64,000 nucleotides of DNA from Patescibacteria group bacterium. Its GTDB lineage: Bacteria; Patescibacteriota; Patescibacteriia; 2-12-FULL-60-25. The DNA is taken from positions 1-64,000 of the forward strand of contig JAQULH010000002.1 in NCBI GenBank assembly GCA_029004215.1, in the 5' to 3' direction. Position numbers and translations under genes: made by a program. The notes beneath the pieces were generated by a model. It searched no databases. It had not been told where the DNA came from and saw nothing but the letters and a program-made list of their open reading frames with translations. Shown here piece by piece: positions 36,688 to 44,689 of the stretch. Position 1 is the first letter of the stretch, and every line of letters begins with the position of its first letter.

Positions 36688-36709
36688 CAAAGCTCAGAGG
36701 AGGATTCTC

Positions 36710-39700
36710 ATGTTGTTGACCAAGTTGTTCCGTGCCAATGCCCTGACGGCTTCGCAAGCTGCCCAGATCGCGTCCGATGCCTCTGACCGCCTTGGTCTCA
36801 AAATCGGACGGGTCGAGGCAGAGTGGTGCTTCTACATCGAACACAAAGAACCGTTCGACGGCAGGGAGCTAGTGACACTGGACTGGCTGCTGTCGGAAAC
36901 CTTCGATCGTCAAGGCTTCTGTGACACATCCCGCATCTCGGCCAAGACTGTGCTGGAGGTGGGGCCGCGTCTCAATTTCGAGACGCCCTTCTCATCCACG
37001 GCTGTTGCCATCTGCCATAAGTGCGGGCTCTACAAAGTGACCAGACTCGAACGTTCGATTCGCTACGGTCTCGATGTGAACCTGGACGGAGAGCAGGGCG
37101 ACAAGTTCCTGGAACCGCTCCATGACCGCATGGTCCAGATGCGCTACTACGAACCGCTCATTTCTTTCGGCGATGTCCGTAAACCGGAACCGATCCGGGT
37201 CATTGACGTCATGACCGACAACTGGCGCGAGACGCTTCGAACCTATGGCAAGCAGAACGGCTGCGGCTGGGACGAGCAAGACCTGGATTTCCTCGGACGT
37301 CTGTTCCGTGACGACCTGAAACGCAACCCGACAGACGTCGAACTGTTCCAGTTGGCTCAAGCCAATTCAGAACATTCGCGACACGGGTTCTTCAAGGGGC
37401 GCCACGTGATCGACGGAAGACCAGAGGTCATGACGCTCATGGATCTCGTCAAGCAACCCTTGCGGGAAGCTCCGAGCAATTCACTGATCGCTTTTTGCGA
37501 TGACAGTTCAGCCATTCGCGGGCACAAAGTCAGAGCGCTCGAGCTATCCGATCCGTGTGAACACAGCCCGTTCATTCTGACCGTACGTTTGCGGCATCCG
37601 ACGCTCACGGCTGAGACGCACAACCATCCGACCCGCATCTGTCCCCAACCGGGGGCCGAAACCGGCATCGGCGGTGACATCCGCGATGCCGAGGCGATCG
37701 GGCGAGGAGGACTCTGCGGGATGCATGGCGCTGGTTATAGCGTTGGCGCGCTCAAGATACCTGGTTATGAACTGCCATGGGAGATTAATGCTTGGCCACA
37801 TGCGTCCGACGGCGCTTCCCCTTTGCGTATCCTTATTGAGGGATGCCGAGGAGTTCATGCTTACGGCAATTGCTTTGGCGAGCCGACTACGTTCGGTTTT
37901 GTCCGGAGCACTGCCATCACCCTGCCGAACGCCGAGCATTACGCCTACCAGAAGCCTATCCTCTACGTGACGGCCGCCGGTACGGTTGACGATGAGCACA
38001 CGCAAAAGAGGGAGCCTGAAAAAGGCATGCTCGTCGTGCAAATCGGAGGACCGGCTTATCGGATTGGTATGGGCGGCGGATCAGCCAGCTCAATGTCCGG
38101 TGGACAGAACACTGGATCCTTGGATTTCAATTCCGTCCAACGCGGCGACGCGCAAATGGAACAGCGGCATTACCGTGTTATCCAGGCTTGCGTGGCCATG
38201 GGAGAGAAGAACCCCATCGTGTCAGTGCATGACCTGGGCGCTGGCGGCGACTGCAACGCTTTGCCGGAGATTGTTCATCCGGCCGGCGGACGCATTTATC
38301 TGAGCGCTATTCCAAGCGGCGATCCCAGCCTTTCCAAACTCGAAATCTGGGGGAATGAATCACAGGAAAGGATGGTTTTGCTCATCAAGTCCGAGGATCT
38401 GGATATAATCCTGCAGATTGCGGAACGCGAAGGCGTAACTTGTGAGGTCGTCGGATCGGTTACTGGCGATGGACAGCTCGTAGTTTTCGACTCACGAGAT
38501 GATTCAACGCCGGTCAACCTGCCCTTGGAAAAAATCCTCGGCAAGTTGCCACCCAAGTCCTTCGAGGACAAGCACGTGCCGGTCGCTACCAAGCCTCTCG
38601 AGTTGCCAGAAGGACTGACAGTCCTCGAAGCACTCGTAAGGGTCTCGCGGCTGCCGTCAGTCGGTTCCAAGCAATTCCTGACGCGCAACGTTGACCGCAG
38701 CGTGCGGGGACTCACTCCCCAGCAACAATGCGTCGGCCCGAACCACCTGCCGCTTTCGGACTACGCCGTTCGGGCGGATGGATACTTTGACTCCACCGGT
38801 GCGGCGCACAGCTTGGGAGAGAGACCCATGATAGGGCTCATCAATCCTGGCGCCATGGCCCGCATGACGGTCGCCGAAGCCCTGCTCAACATGGTTGGCG
38901 CTCGGATCATCAACCTCAACACCATCAAGGGCTCGGCCAACTGGATGCTGGCAGCTAAGCTAACAGGCCAAGGAGCCTGGCTCTTCGACGCCATGAAGTC
39001 CTTAACCAAGTTCTGCATCGACCTTGGAATCGCGGTCGACGGTGGTAAAGACAGCTTGTCCATGTCGGTCAAGACGACCGATCTGGAAGGTAAGTCTGCC
39101 ACGGTCAAGTCACCGAGTACCTTGGTCTTCTCGGCCTATGCGCCCATGGGAGACGTGACGATGAAGGTCACGCCAGACCTCAAGAAGGCTGGCAATGCCC
39201 TGATCCTGGTCGATCTTGCGCCCGGTAAGCACCGTTTGGGCGGATCAGCCTTGGCTCAGGTCCACAATCAAGTTGGGGAAGAGACACCAGATGTGGACGA
39301 TCCCCAACTAGTCAGAACCGCATTCCAAGCCATCCAAAGGCTCATCGCCGAAGGACGCATCGCTTCGATCCATGATCGGAGTGAGGGCGGACTGATCGTC
39401 ACGTTGCTCGAGATGGCCTTCGGCGGGAACAAGGGTTTCCGCGCCTACGTGAACGAAAATGATGATGCCTTGGCGTGCCTGTTCTGCGAAGAACTGGGAG
39501 CGGTCATCGAGTGCGAGGACAGAATGTCCGTGCTCGAGACGCTTTGGGACGCTGGCGTACAGGCCCAATGCCTCGGCAGCGTCATCTCAGACAACAAGGT
39601 CGTGGTGGACTTCTGCGGACGTATCGTGCTCAAAGAGAGCATGACTGACATGCGCGCCATCTGGGAGAGGACGAGCGACGCGTTGGAGATGCTGCAAGCC

Positions 39701-40615
39701 AATCCCGAATGCGTGCGTTCGGAACAACTGGTTTGCCATCATCTGCTGACCCCGCCACCGTACCTCGCAACTTTCAAGCCGCAGCCGACTCCGGAGGAAC
39801 TCCTGAAGGCCGAGCATAAGCCGCGTGTGGCTATCATCCGCGAGCAGGGGAGCAACGGCGACCGCGAGATGGCGGCTGCGTTCTATACAGCCGGCTTTGA
39901 TCCGTGGGATGTGACCATGACCGACCTATTGGAAGGCCGCGTCTCACTCGACGACTTCCGCGGCATTGCTTTCGTTGGCGGCTTCTCGTATGCCGACGTC
40001 TTCGATGCTGGCAAAGGCTGGGCAGGCGTCATCCGCTACAACGAACGCGTCAGCCAGCAGCTCGAACGCTTCCGTCGACGTGCGGATACGTTCTCGCTCG
40101 GCGTCTGCAACGGTTGCCAGCTCATGGCACTCCTGGGTTGGGTGCCTGGATTCGATCTCATGGCACTCGACGAAACGCAACAACCGCGGTTCATCCGCAA
40201 CGTCTCTGGACGGTTTGAGTCGCGTTTCCCGGCTGTGACGATCGGCGATAGCAAGGCCATCATGCTCAAGGGTATGGAAGGTTCCACCCTCGGAGTCTGG
40301 TCTGCTCACGGCGAAGGCCGATTCCACGCCAATCCCACGATGACTGAACGCATCTTGGCCTTGGACCTCGCCCCTTTCCGTTACGTCGACCCCAAGGGCC
40401 AAACCACCACGTCTTATCCGTTCAACCCGAACGGCAGCCCGCATGGCATTGCCGGCCTTTGCTCGGAAGACGGTCGCCATCTGGCCATGATGCCTCATCC
40501 GGAGCGGGCATTCCTTCTCCGCCAGTGGCCATGGATCCCTGACAACTGGAAACGCCTTGCGGCCAGCCCTTGGCTCAAGATGTTCCAGAACGCCTACGAC
40601 TGGTGCATGCGCTAA
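36710..40615 (+). CDS. purL: Phosphoribosylformylglycinamidine synthase, large single-chain form
   Basis: Fourth step of purine synthesis: converts FGAR and glutamine to FGAM. 1301 residues, the size of the single-chain enzyme of gammaproteobacteria and eukaryotes rather than the split PurLQS form. Visible parts: an N-terminal PurS-like domain, the synthase core with TAETHNHPTRICP (about 303-315) and two AIRS-type halves, and a C-terminal triad glutaminase with GVCNGCQ (Cys about 1132) and HPERAF (His/Glu about 1263-1265). A strong Shine-Dalgarno precedes ATG 36710, unlike neighbouring housekeeping genes, and the gene appears more G+C rich. Probably acquired by transfer. Confidence 0.97.
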   Translation: MLLTKLFRANALTASQAAQIASDASDRLGLKIGRVEAEWCFYIEHKEPFDGRELVTLDWLLSETFDRQGFCDTSRISAKTVLEVGPRLNFETPFSSTAVAICHKCGLYKVTRLERSIRYGLDVNLDGEQGDKFLEPLHDRMVQMRYYEPLISFGDVRKPEPIRVIDVMTDNWRETLRTYGKQNGCGWDEQDLDFLGRLFRDDLKRNPTDVELFQLAQANSEHSRHGFFKGRHVIDGRPEVMTLMDLVKQPLREAPSNSLIAFCDDSSAIRGHKVRALELSDPCEHSPFILTVRLRHPTLTAETHNHPTRICPQPGAETGIGGDIRDAEAIGRGGLCGMHGAGYSVGALKIPGYELPWEINAWPHASDGASPLRILIEGCRGVHAYGNCFGEPTTFGFVRSTAITLPNAEHYAYQKPILYVTAAGTVDDEHTQKREPEKGMLVVQIGGPAYRIGMGGGSASSMSGGQNTGSLDFNSVQRGDAQMEQRHYRVIQACVAMGEKNPIVSVHDLGAGGDCNALPEIVHPAGGRIYLSAIPSGDPSLSKLEIWGNESQERMVLLIKSEDLDIILQIAEREGVTCEVVGSVTGDGQLVVFDSRDDSTPVNLPLEKILGKLPPKSFEDKHVPVATKPLELPEGLTVLEALVRVSRLPSVGSKQFLTRNVDRSVRGLTPQQQCVGPNHLPLSDYAVRADGYFDSTGAAHSLGERPMIGLINPGAMARMTVAEALLNMVGARIINLNTIKGSANWMLAAKLTGQGAWLFDAMKSLTKFCIDLGIAVDGGKDSLSMSVKTTDLEGKSATVKSPSTLVFSAYAPMGDVTMKVTPDLKKAGNALILVDLAPGKHRLGGSALAQVHNQVGEETPDVDDPQLVRTAFQAIQRLIAEGRIASIHDRSEGGLIVTLLEMAFGGNKGFRAYVNENDDALACLFCEELGAVIECEDRMSVLETLWDAGVQAQCLGSVISDNKVVVDFCGRIVLKESMTDMRAIWERTSDALEMLQANPECVRSEQLVCHHLLTPPPYLATFKPQPTPEELLKAEHKPRVAIIREQGSNGDREMAAAFYTAGFDPWDVTMTDLLEGRVSLDDFRGIAFVGGFSYADVFDAGKGWAGVIRYNERVSQQLERFRRRADTFSLGVCNGCQLMALLGWVPGFDLMALDETQQPRFIRNVSGRFESRFPAVTIGDSKAIMLKGMEGSTLGVWSAHGEGRFHANPTMTERILALDLAPFRYVDPKGQTTTSYPFNPNGSPHGIAGLCSEDGRHLAMMPHPERAFLLRQWPWIPDNWKRLAASPWLKMFQNAYDWCMR

Positions 40616-40623
40616 CTCTAAAA

Positions 40624-40680
40624 ATGACACGTGAAACGTGACACGTCTAAATTCTGACGGGTCACGAGTCACAAGTCACA
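40624..40680. repeat. Periodic palindromic repeat (purL-purB gap)
   Basis: TGACACGTGAAACGTG then ACACGTCTAAATTCTGACG, closing with GGTCACGAGTCACAAGTCAC. Same core and layout as 12074-12144. Confidence 0.75.
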
Positions 40681-40682
40681 AC

Positions 40683-40717
40683 AAGTCTCGGTTACTCAAC
40701 CGGGGCTTCTTTTTTTT
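40683..40717 (+). terminator. Terminator of purL
   Basis: AAG..CGGTT (40683-40693), ACTC loop, AACCG..GCTT (40698-40708), then cttttttttt. The stem has a G-T/mismatch near its base. Confidence 0.75.
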
Positions 40718-40744
40718 GACCAGACTCGCTTCCCATGATAAGAA
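40716..40744 (+). promoter_or_regulatory. Sigma70 promoter of purB
   Basis: TTGACC (40716-40721), 17-nt spacer, TAAGAA (40739-40744), directly at the end of the purL terminator T-run. Confidence 0.75.
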
Positions 40745-40787
40745 ATATCCAGCGTTCATCGAAACTCCAACCTGAAAGGAACTGAAC

Positions 40788-42218
40788 ATGGCTCCCAATT
40801 TGATGATGCCCGGCAATCCGCGCTACCAACCCAAGGAACTCGTACAGATTTTCGGCTATGACAACACCATGGCCTCCGTCGGCAAAGTCGAAATCGCAAA
40901 CCTGCAAACCCTGGGCGAGATCGGGGTAATACCCGCTCACGAAATCGCCCTGCTCACGCCAGACGTCATAGAAAAAGTTCTGGCTATCCCGACCAGCGAG
41001 GTGGATACGATCGAACGCTCGATCACTCACCACGACATCCTGGCCTGGATCTACATCGCGCGGCAGATTCTGCCCGAACCCCTGCGTCGTTGGCTGCACG
41101 TGCCGCTCACCAGCTATGATTCCATCAGCACAGCCTATGCCCTCCAGTTCTCCTTGGCTCACCAGCAAGTCCTAGTTCCCAAAACCAGGGAACTGATCGG
41201 GCTCATGGCAGCCATGGTGCGGAAACAAGTTGCCACGCTCCAGATCGGAAGGACGCATGGGCAACACGCCCTGCCCATCACCGTGGGATTCTGGATGGCA
41301 ACTATCCTTTCAAGGATTATGTACTGCACGGCTGAGATTGACCGCCAAGCATCTTCGCTCGTCGGCAAGCTCTCAGGTGCGGTCGGCGCCTATAACGCCC
41401 AAGTCGGGCTCAATATGGACACGAGCCGCAGAGGGCAGTTCGAAGCCAAGGTGCTAGCACGGCTCGGCCTCAAGCCGGCCAGGATCAGCACGCAGATAAC
41501 TCCGCCCGAACCAATAGCCATGTTCCTGTTCTCCTGTCTCATGCTTTCGGCAGCCCTCGGCCAATTCGGCCGCGACGGGCGTAATCTCATGCGTTCAGAG
41601 ATAGGTGAGATACGAGAGGACTTCGAAGAGAACCAGGGCGGGTCATCAACCATGGCCCACAAGCGCAATCCGATCAACTTCGAGAACTTGGAAGGCACCT
41701 GGCTAAAAACCAAGTGTGAATTCGGCAAGGTTCTGGAATGCATGATCAGCGACCACCAGCGCGATTTGGTCGGCAGCAGCATCATGCGGGATTTCCCGAT
41801 CATCGTAATCAACCTCACGCACCAACTGAACACGTTGCTCAAGAAGAACAAACAGGGCACGCCGTTCATCATGAGGGTCTCGGTTGATGCCGAGGCCTGC
41901 CAGCGGAATTTCCAGACCAGCTCCAAAGTAATCCTGGCCGAACCGATGTACATTGCCATGCAGATGGCAGGATACCCTGGCGACGCCCACGCATTGGTCA
42001 ATAAGAGGCTCATGCGGAGGTGCACGCATGAGAATATATCACTCCTCGACGCCATGATCCGCGAGAAACTGGATGACGAGGAAGTGGCACGAGCCTTTGA
42101 CCAAATTCCACATGAGATCCTCGTCCTTCTGACCAAGCCCGAAACCTACACCGGCCTGGCCAGCCAAAAGGCTCTTGAAATCGCCGACCTGGCCGATGAT
42201 TTCGTGAAGACAACCTAG
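40788..42218 (+). CDS. purB: Adenylosuccinate lyase
   Basis: Fumarase/aspartase superfamily enzyme catalysing two steps: SAICAR to AICAR in de novo purine synthesis, and adenylosuccinate to AMP. 476 residues. Signature G-S-S-T-M-A-H-K-R-N-P-I at about 285-296 includes the catalytic Ser loop; the His region is Q-I-G-R-T-H-G-Q-H (about 148-156). Start is set by Shine-Dalgarno AAAGGAAC about 6 nt upstream. With purL it is the only purine-pathway gene in the window, and it shares the same expression style. Confidence 0.96.
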   Translation: MAPNLMMPGNPRYQPKELVQIFGYDNTMASVGKVEIANLQTLGEIGVIPAHEIALLTPDVIEKVLAIPTSEVDTIERSITHHDILAWIYIARQILPEPLRRWLHVPLTSYDSISTAYALQFSLAHQQVLVPKTRELIGLMAAMVRKQVATLQIGRTHGQHALPITVGFWMATILSRIMYCTAEIDRQASSLVGKLSGAVGAYNAQVGLNMDTSRRGQFEAKVLARLGLKPARISTQITPPEPIAMFLFSCLMLSAALGQFGRDGRNLMRSEIGEIREDFEENQGGSSTMAHKRNPINFENLEGTWLKTKCEFGKVLECMISDHQRDLVGSSIMRDFPIIVINLTHQLNTLLKKNKQGTPFIMRVSVDAEACQRNFQTSSKVILAEPMYIAMQMAGYPGDAHALVNKRLMRRCTHENISLLDAMIREKLDDEEVARAFDQIPHEILVLLTKPETYTGLASQKALEIADLADDFVKTT

Positions 42219-42250
42219 AGCGGCGCTCACGCTAGAGCGACCGCTTTTTT
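42219..42250 (+). terminator. Terminator of purB
   Basis: AGCGG (42219-42223) pairs with CCGCT (42241-42245) around an inner CGCT/AGCG stem, then TTTTT. Confidence 0.8.
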
Positions 42251-42256
42251 TATAAA

Positions 42257-42285
42257 TTGACCCGGATATTAATCTACTTTATACT
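42257..42285 (+). promoter_or_regulatory. Sigma70 promoter of the gene at 42309
   Basis: TTGACC (42257-42262), 17-nt spacer, TATACT (42280-42285). Confidence 0.8.
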
Positions 42286-42308
42286 GACATTTGGATTGGA
42301 GGTATACC

Positions 42309-42578
42309 GTGTCAAAATTTGGACAATTCAGCGAGATCGTTACTCGGGCGTTCTGCATCGCGTTCCTCATTGTCTTGGGAGGAAGCATCACATATGGGCT
42401 GTACTCAGCATACACGCTCAACATTCTCATGGGTGCCATCTATACCTTGCCCGCGATCGGCTTCATGTTTACTCTTGGGCTCCTGACCCATGAGTTCATC
42501 CGCCAGATCAAGCTCGTGGCAAGAGGTGAAGAGGTCCCCAAGAACCCATCCCTACTTCAACCGCCTGCTTTCTTCTAG
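42309..42578 (+). CDS. Small two-helix membrane protein, unknown
   Basis: 89 residues from GTG 42309, chosen because a TTGGAGG Shine-Dalgarno sits 6-7 nt upstream; an earlier in-frame TTG at 42291 would overlap it. Two transmembrane helices (about 14-34 and 41-60, joined by YGLYSAYTLN), then a short cytoplasmic tail ending in LLQPPAFF. No family recognised. Confidence 0.6.
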   Translation: MSKFGQFSEIVTRAFCIAFLIVLGGSITYGLYSAYTLNILMGAIYTLPAIGFMFTLGLLTHEFIRQIKLVARGEEVPKNPSLLQPPAFF

Positions 42579-42606
42579 CCGAGCATCAGCTCGCTAAACC
42601 CCTACA

Positions 42607-42629
42607 TAGACCCTCGACGGTCTATTTTC
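42607..42629 (+). terminator. Terminator with recurring TAGACC/GGTCTA stem
   Basis: TAGACC (42607-42612), loop ctcgac-like, GGTCTA (42619-42624), then TTTTCTT. The same stem recurs at 43946-43963, and the GGTCTA-T-run half alone at 43481-43493 and 44637-44650. Confidence 0.75.
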
Positions 42630-42631
42630 TT

Positions 42632-42654
42632 ATAAAAAAATACCTCTTTCGAGG
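42632..42654 (-). terminator. Terminator of the minus-strand gene at 43386
   Basis: Minus strand: CCTCGAAAGAGG hairpin (42643-42654) then a T-run (TATTTTTTTA). It faces the plus-strand terminator, so the two transcripts end back to back. Confidence 0.75.
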
Positions 42655-42660
42655 CGAGAG

Positions 42661-43386
42661 CTATGCGCTTGTTGACCGTGCCTTCTTACGCGCGACCTTG
42701 GGCTTGGCGTATCCGCGCTCAGCAGCTTCTTTGGGAAGTATCTGGCGGACGATGCCGAGAAGATCTATGGCGAAGCACATGGCAGCCGTGATCGAGTTCT
42801 TGATGCCCAGATAGGCCAGGCCCAAACCCGCCTTGCCGGGCAGTAGATTGCCGTATGACCTCATTACTTCTTCAAGAAGATCTGAGTTCCGAGATCTGAA
42901 AGCTATCTCGAAATCGTGATCTTCCTTGATAGTGGCCAGGGAACCACAGAGTTTGACGGCTTCGACGCGACGATTGGTGTAGGCCACGCATTCCTGGATC
43001 TGAGCCGCCAAACGCAGCAGGAACCGGCGCATGAGCGGATCAATCCACATAGCATCCCTCATAGCTTTGGCATCCTTCCGGATCTCGTCGCGGATGCGTT
43101 CGTAATTGGCCTTCTCGACCGGCGAGACTTGATTCGAGATTTCAGCATGCCATTCGGGCATCTCTATCCAGGGTTTGACCTTGCGCTCTTCTTCGTCGGC
43201 GCCGAGGAAGTTGATGATCATCCATCGGGCGATCTGGAGCTGGTCGTTCCTGAAACTTTCACAGGACAGCGTGGTCATCCCGTGCGTGTCCTGCGGCTCA
43301 GCAAGCAGGAGTACCAGTCCCACCTGCTTGTTCAAGGCGTAGTTGGCAACGTGCGAACCGATAAAGGGCAAAGGGTCATTCTTCAT
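42661..43386 (-). CDS. Helical protein with a C-terminal basic tail, unknown
   Basis: 241 residues, ATG 43386 with Shine-Dalgarno AGAGGAGG 6 nt upstream. Largely alpha-helical; a central amphipathic stretch (about 90-140, RIRDEIRKDAKAMRDAM) and a mildly hydrophobic part near 195-220 (GIKNSITAAMCFAIDLLGIV) that might be one membrane helix. Ends in a Lys/Arg-rich tail (PKVARKKARSTSA). No family recognised. It is monocistronic with promoter and terminator and similar in base composition to purL/purB. Confidence 0.6.
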   Translation of the reverse strand: MKNDPLPFIGSHVANYALNKQVGLVLLLAEPQDTHGMTTLSCESFRNDQLQIARWMIINFLGADEEERKVKPWIEMPEWHAEISNQVSPVEKANYERIRDEIRKDAKAMRDAMWIDPLMRRFLLRLAAQIQECVAYTNRRVEAVKLCGSLATIKEDHDFEIAFRSRNSDLLEEVMRSYGNLLPGKAGLGLAYLGIKNSITAAMCFAIDLLGIVRQILPKEAAERGYAKPKVARKKARSTSA

Positions 43387-43422
43387 CTTATCCTCCTCTG
43401 AGCAGCTGAATTTATGTCTGAT

Positions 43423-43452
43423 TGCTTATCATGAAAAAGCCCACTTGGTCAA
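43423..43452 (-). promoter_or_regulatory. Sigma70 promoter of the gene at 43386
   Basis: Minus strand: TTGACC (43447-43452), 18-nt spacer, TAAGCA (43423-43428). Confidence 0.6.
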
Positions 43453-43501
43453 GGCTTAGACTACTCAATGAATTATATCTGAACGGTCTATTTTTTTACT
43501 C

Positions 43502-43530
43502 TTGACTTATTAACTCTTCGTGGCCATATT
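43502..43530 (+). promoter_or_regulatory. Sigma70 promoter of the gene at 43561
   Basis: TTGACT (43502-43507), 17-nt spacer, CATATT (43525-43530), directly after a GGTCTATTTTTTTAC tract. Confidence 0.7.
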
Positions 43531-43560
43531 AGTACCGTCTCTCAAGCAGGAGGAAATACC

Positions 43561-43923
43561 ATGAGTCCGAGCCCGCATCTTCGACCACGCCATCTTATTC
43601 TTCTGTTCGCTCTGACTACACCATGTCTACAATGCATGGCAAGCACCCCGATGTATTACATCGGATTTGAGCCGAACGGAGAGCCGCATCAGTGCAGCTG
43701 CGCTCAAAGGAATCTCTATTCCAAGGATGATCCTTGCCATATAGATCCTGATGGGCTCGACACAGAGTTGTCGAGCTGCGAGGAGCGCAAACCTGACCCG
43801 ATAGCAAGACCTGCGAGCCAGTCTGACCATGCCACTCACGACTGGGGTCCGGATCCGCACACGAGCGGTTCCGACAAAGCCCAACCTGAAAAAGGTGGCC
43901 GAGATAACTCGTCGAAATACTGA
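43561..43923 (+). CDS. Small exported Cys-rich protein, unknown
   Basis: 120 residues. Shine-Dalgarno CAGGAGG about 7 nt before the ATG. N-terminal signal-like hydrophobic stretch (about 12-24, LILLFALTTPCLQC), possibly a lipobox near Cys 22 or 25; mature part has further Cys (C46, C48, C58, C73 approximately) and a Pro/Asp/His-rich, probably unstructured tail. No family recognised. Ends at a TAGACC/GGTCTA terminator. Confidence 0.55.
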   Translation: MSPSPHLRPRHLILLFALTTPCLQCMASTPMYYIGFEPNGEPHQCSCAQRNLYSKDDPCHIDPDGLDTELSSCEERKPDPIARPASQSDHATHDWGPDPHTSGSDKAQPEKGGRDNSSKY

Positions 43924-43945
43924 AACGAGCCACGCTCTTCCTAAC

Positions 43946-43971
43946 TAGACCCTTTGCGGTCTACTTTTTTA
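43946..43971 (+). terminator. Terminator of the gene at 43561
   Basis: TAGACC (43946-43951), loop of six, GGTCTA (43958-43963), then CTTTTTT. Same stem as 42607-42624. Confidence 0.8.
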
Positions 43972-44608
43972 CTACAATCATGGCCGGAGGCAACACAGCG
44001 CGCGAAGAACCGTTGCCCGTGGGATAATCCTGCAAAGCGGTCTGCATGGTTGCCTGCGGGACCTTCCAGCCTGCGCCGTGGATCGTACCCGGATCATTTA
44101 CAATAAAAGAATCCGTTGCAAGATCATAACTATAGACTAAAATCGTATGCTGCAGTGGAGCAGGCTTGCGATAATACGGACTGCCTATTCTGCGGCCATC
44201 GATGGCCACTAACAAAATATTTCCATTTTGAATTTCAGAGATGATGTCAGCCGTCGCAATGTTTTTTCGCACTTCAATCGAAGTAAAGCCCAAATAACGT
44301 TTTAATATATAGTCTGCCGTGTCTTGGATCGAAGTATCCTGGTAAAAACCTAATTTTTTCTTTTCCCAATTTGATATGGCGATGATCTGTTTCCGTCCTA
44401 TATACGGTGAGATTGAGGATTGGCCCTTTGCCCAGGCCACTGCCATAAGCGCTGCCGCTTCCTCGCATCCTTGTGCCAATCGCGGGTCTCCCCAGTTGCC
44501 AAACGGAGCTTGAACTAAGAAGGGGACACTGGCCGCTCTGGCAGGCAAGACGATGGCCATCCCAAATAACACTGCAGCAAAAATCAATGTCAATTTATTT
44601 CTTATCAT
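43961..44608 (-). CDS. Exported C39-like cysteine peptidase
   Basis: 215 residues. Signal peptide (about 1-26, ending PARAAS). Papain-like C39_2 features: Q47-x-C48 (AQGCEEAAA) as the oxyanion Gln and nucleophile, H in QHTILVYSY (about 154) and the third residue in NDPGT (about 172-176). Members cleave peptide bonds after Gly-Gly or act on cell-wall peptides; here export and lack of an ABC domain suggest surface peptidase activity. Convergent with the small Cys-rich gene. Confidence 0.85.
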   Translation of the reverse strand: MIRNKLTLIFAAVLFGMAIVLPARAASVPFLVQAPFGNWGDPRLAQGCEEAAALMAVAWAKGQSSISPYIGRKQIIAISNWEKKKLGFYQDTSIQDTADYILKRYLGFTSIEVRKNIATADIISEIQNGNILLVAIDGRRIGSPYYRKPAPLQHTILVYSYDLATDSFIVNDPGTIHGAGWKVPQATMQTALQDYPTGNGSSRAVLPPAMIVVKK

Positions 44609-44689
44609 TTGTATATTTTATAGTAATACTTCATCGCGGTCTACTTTTTTATCCCTGCGCTTTTCATTTTAATGAAAAAGTGTAGAGTC

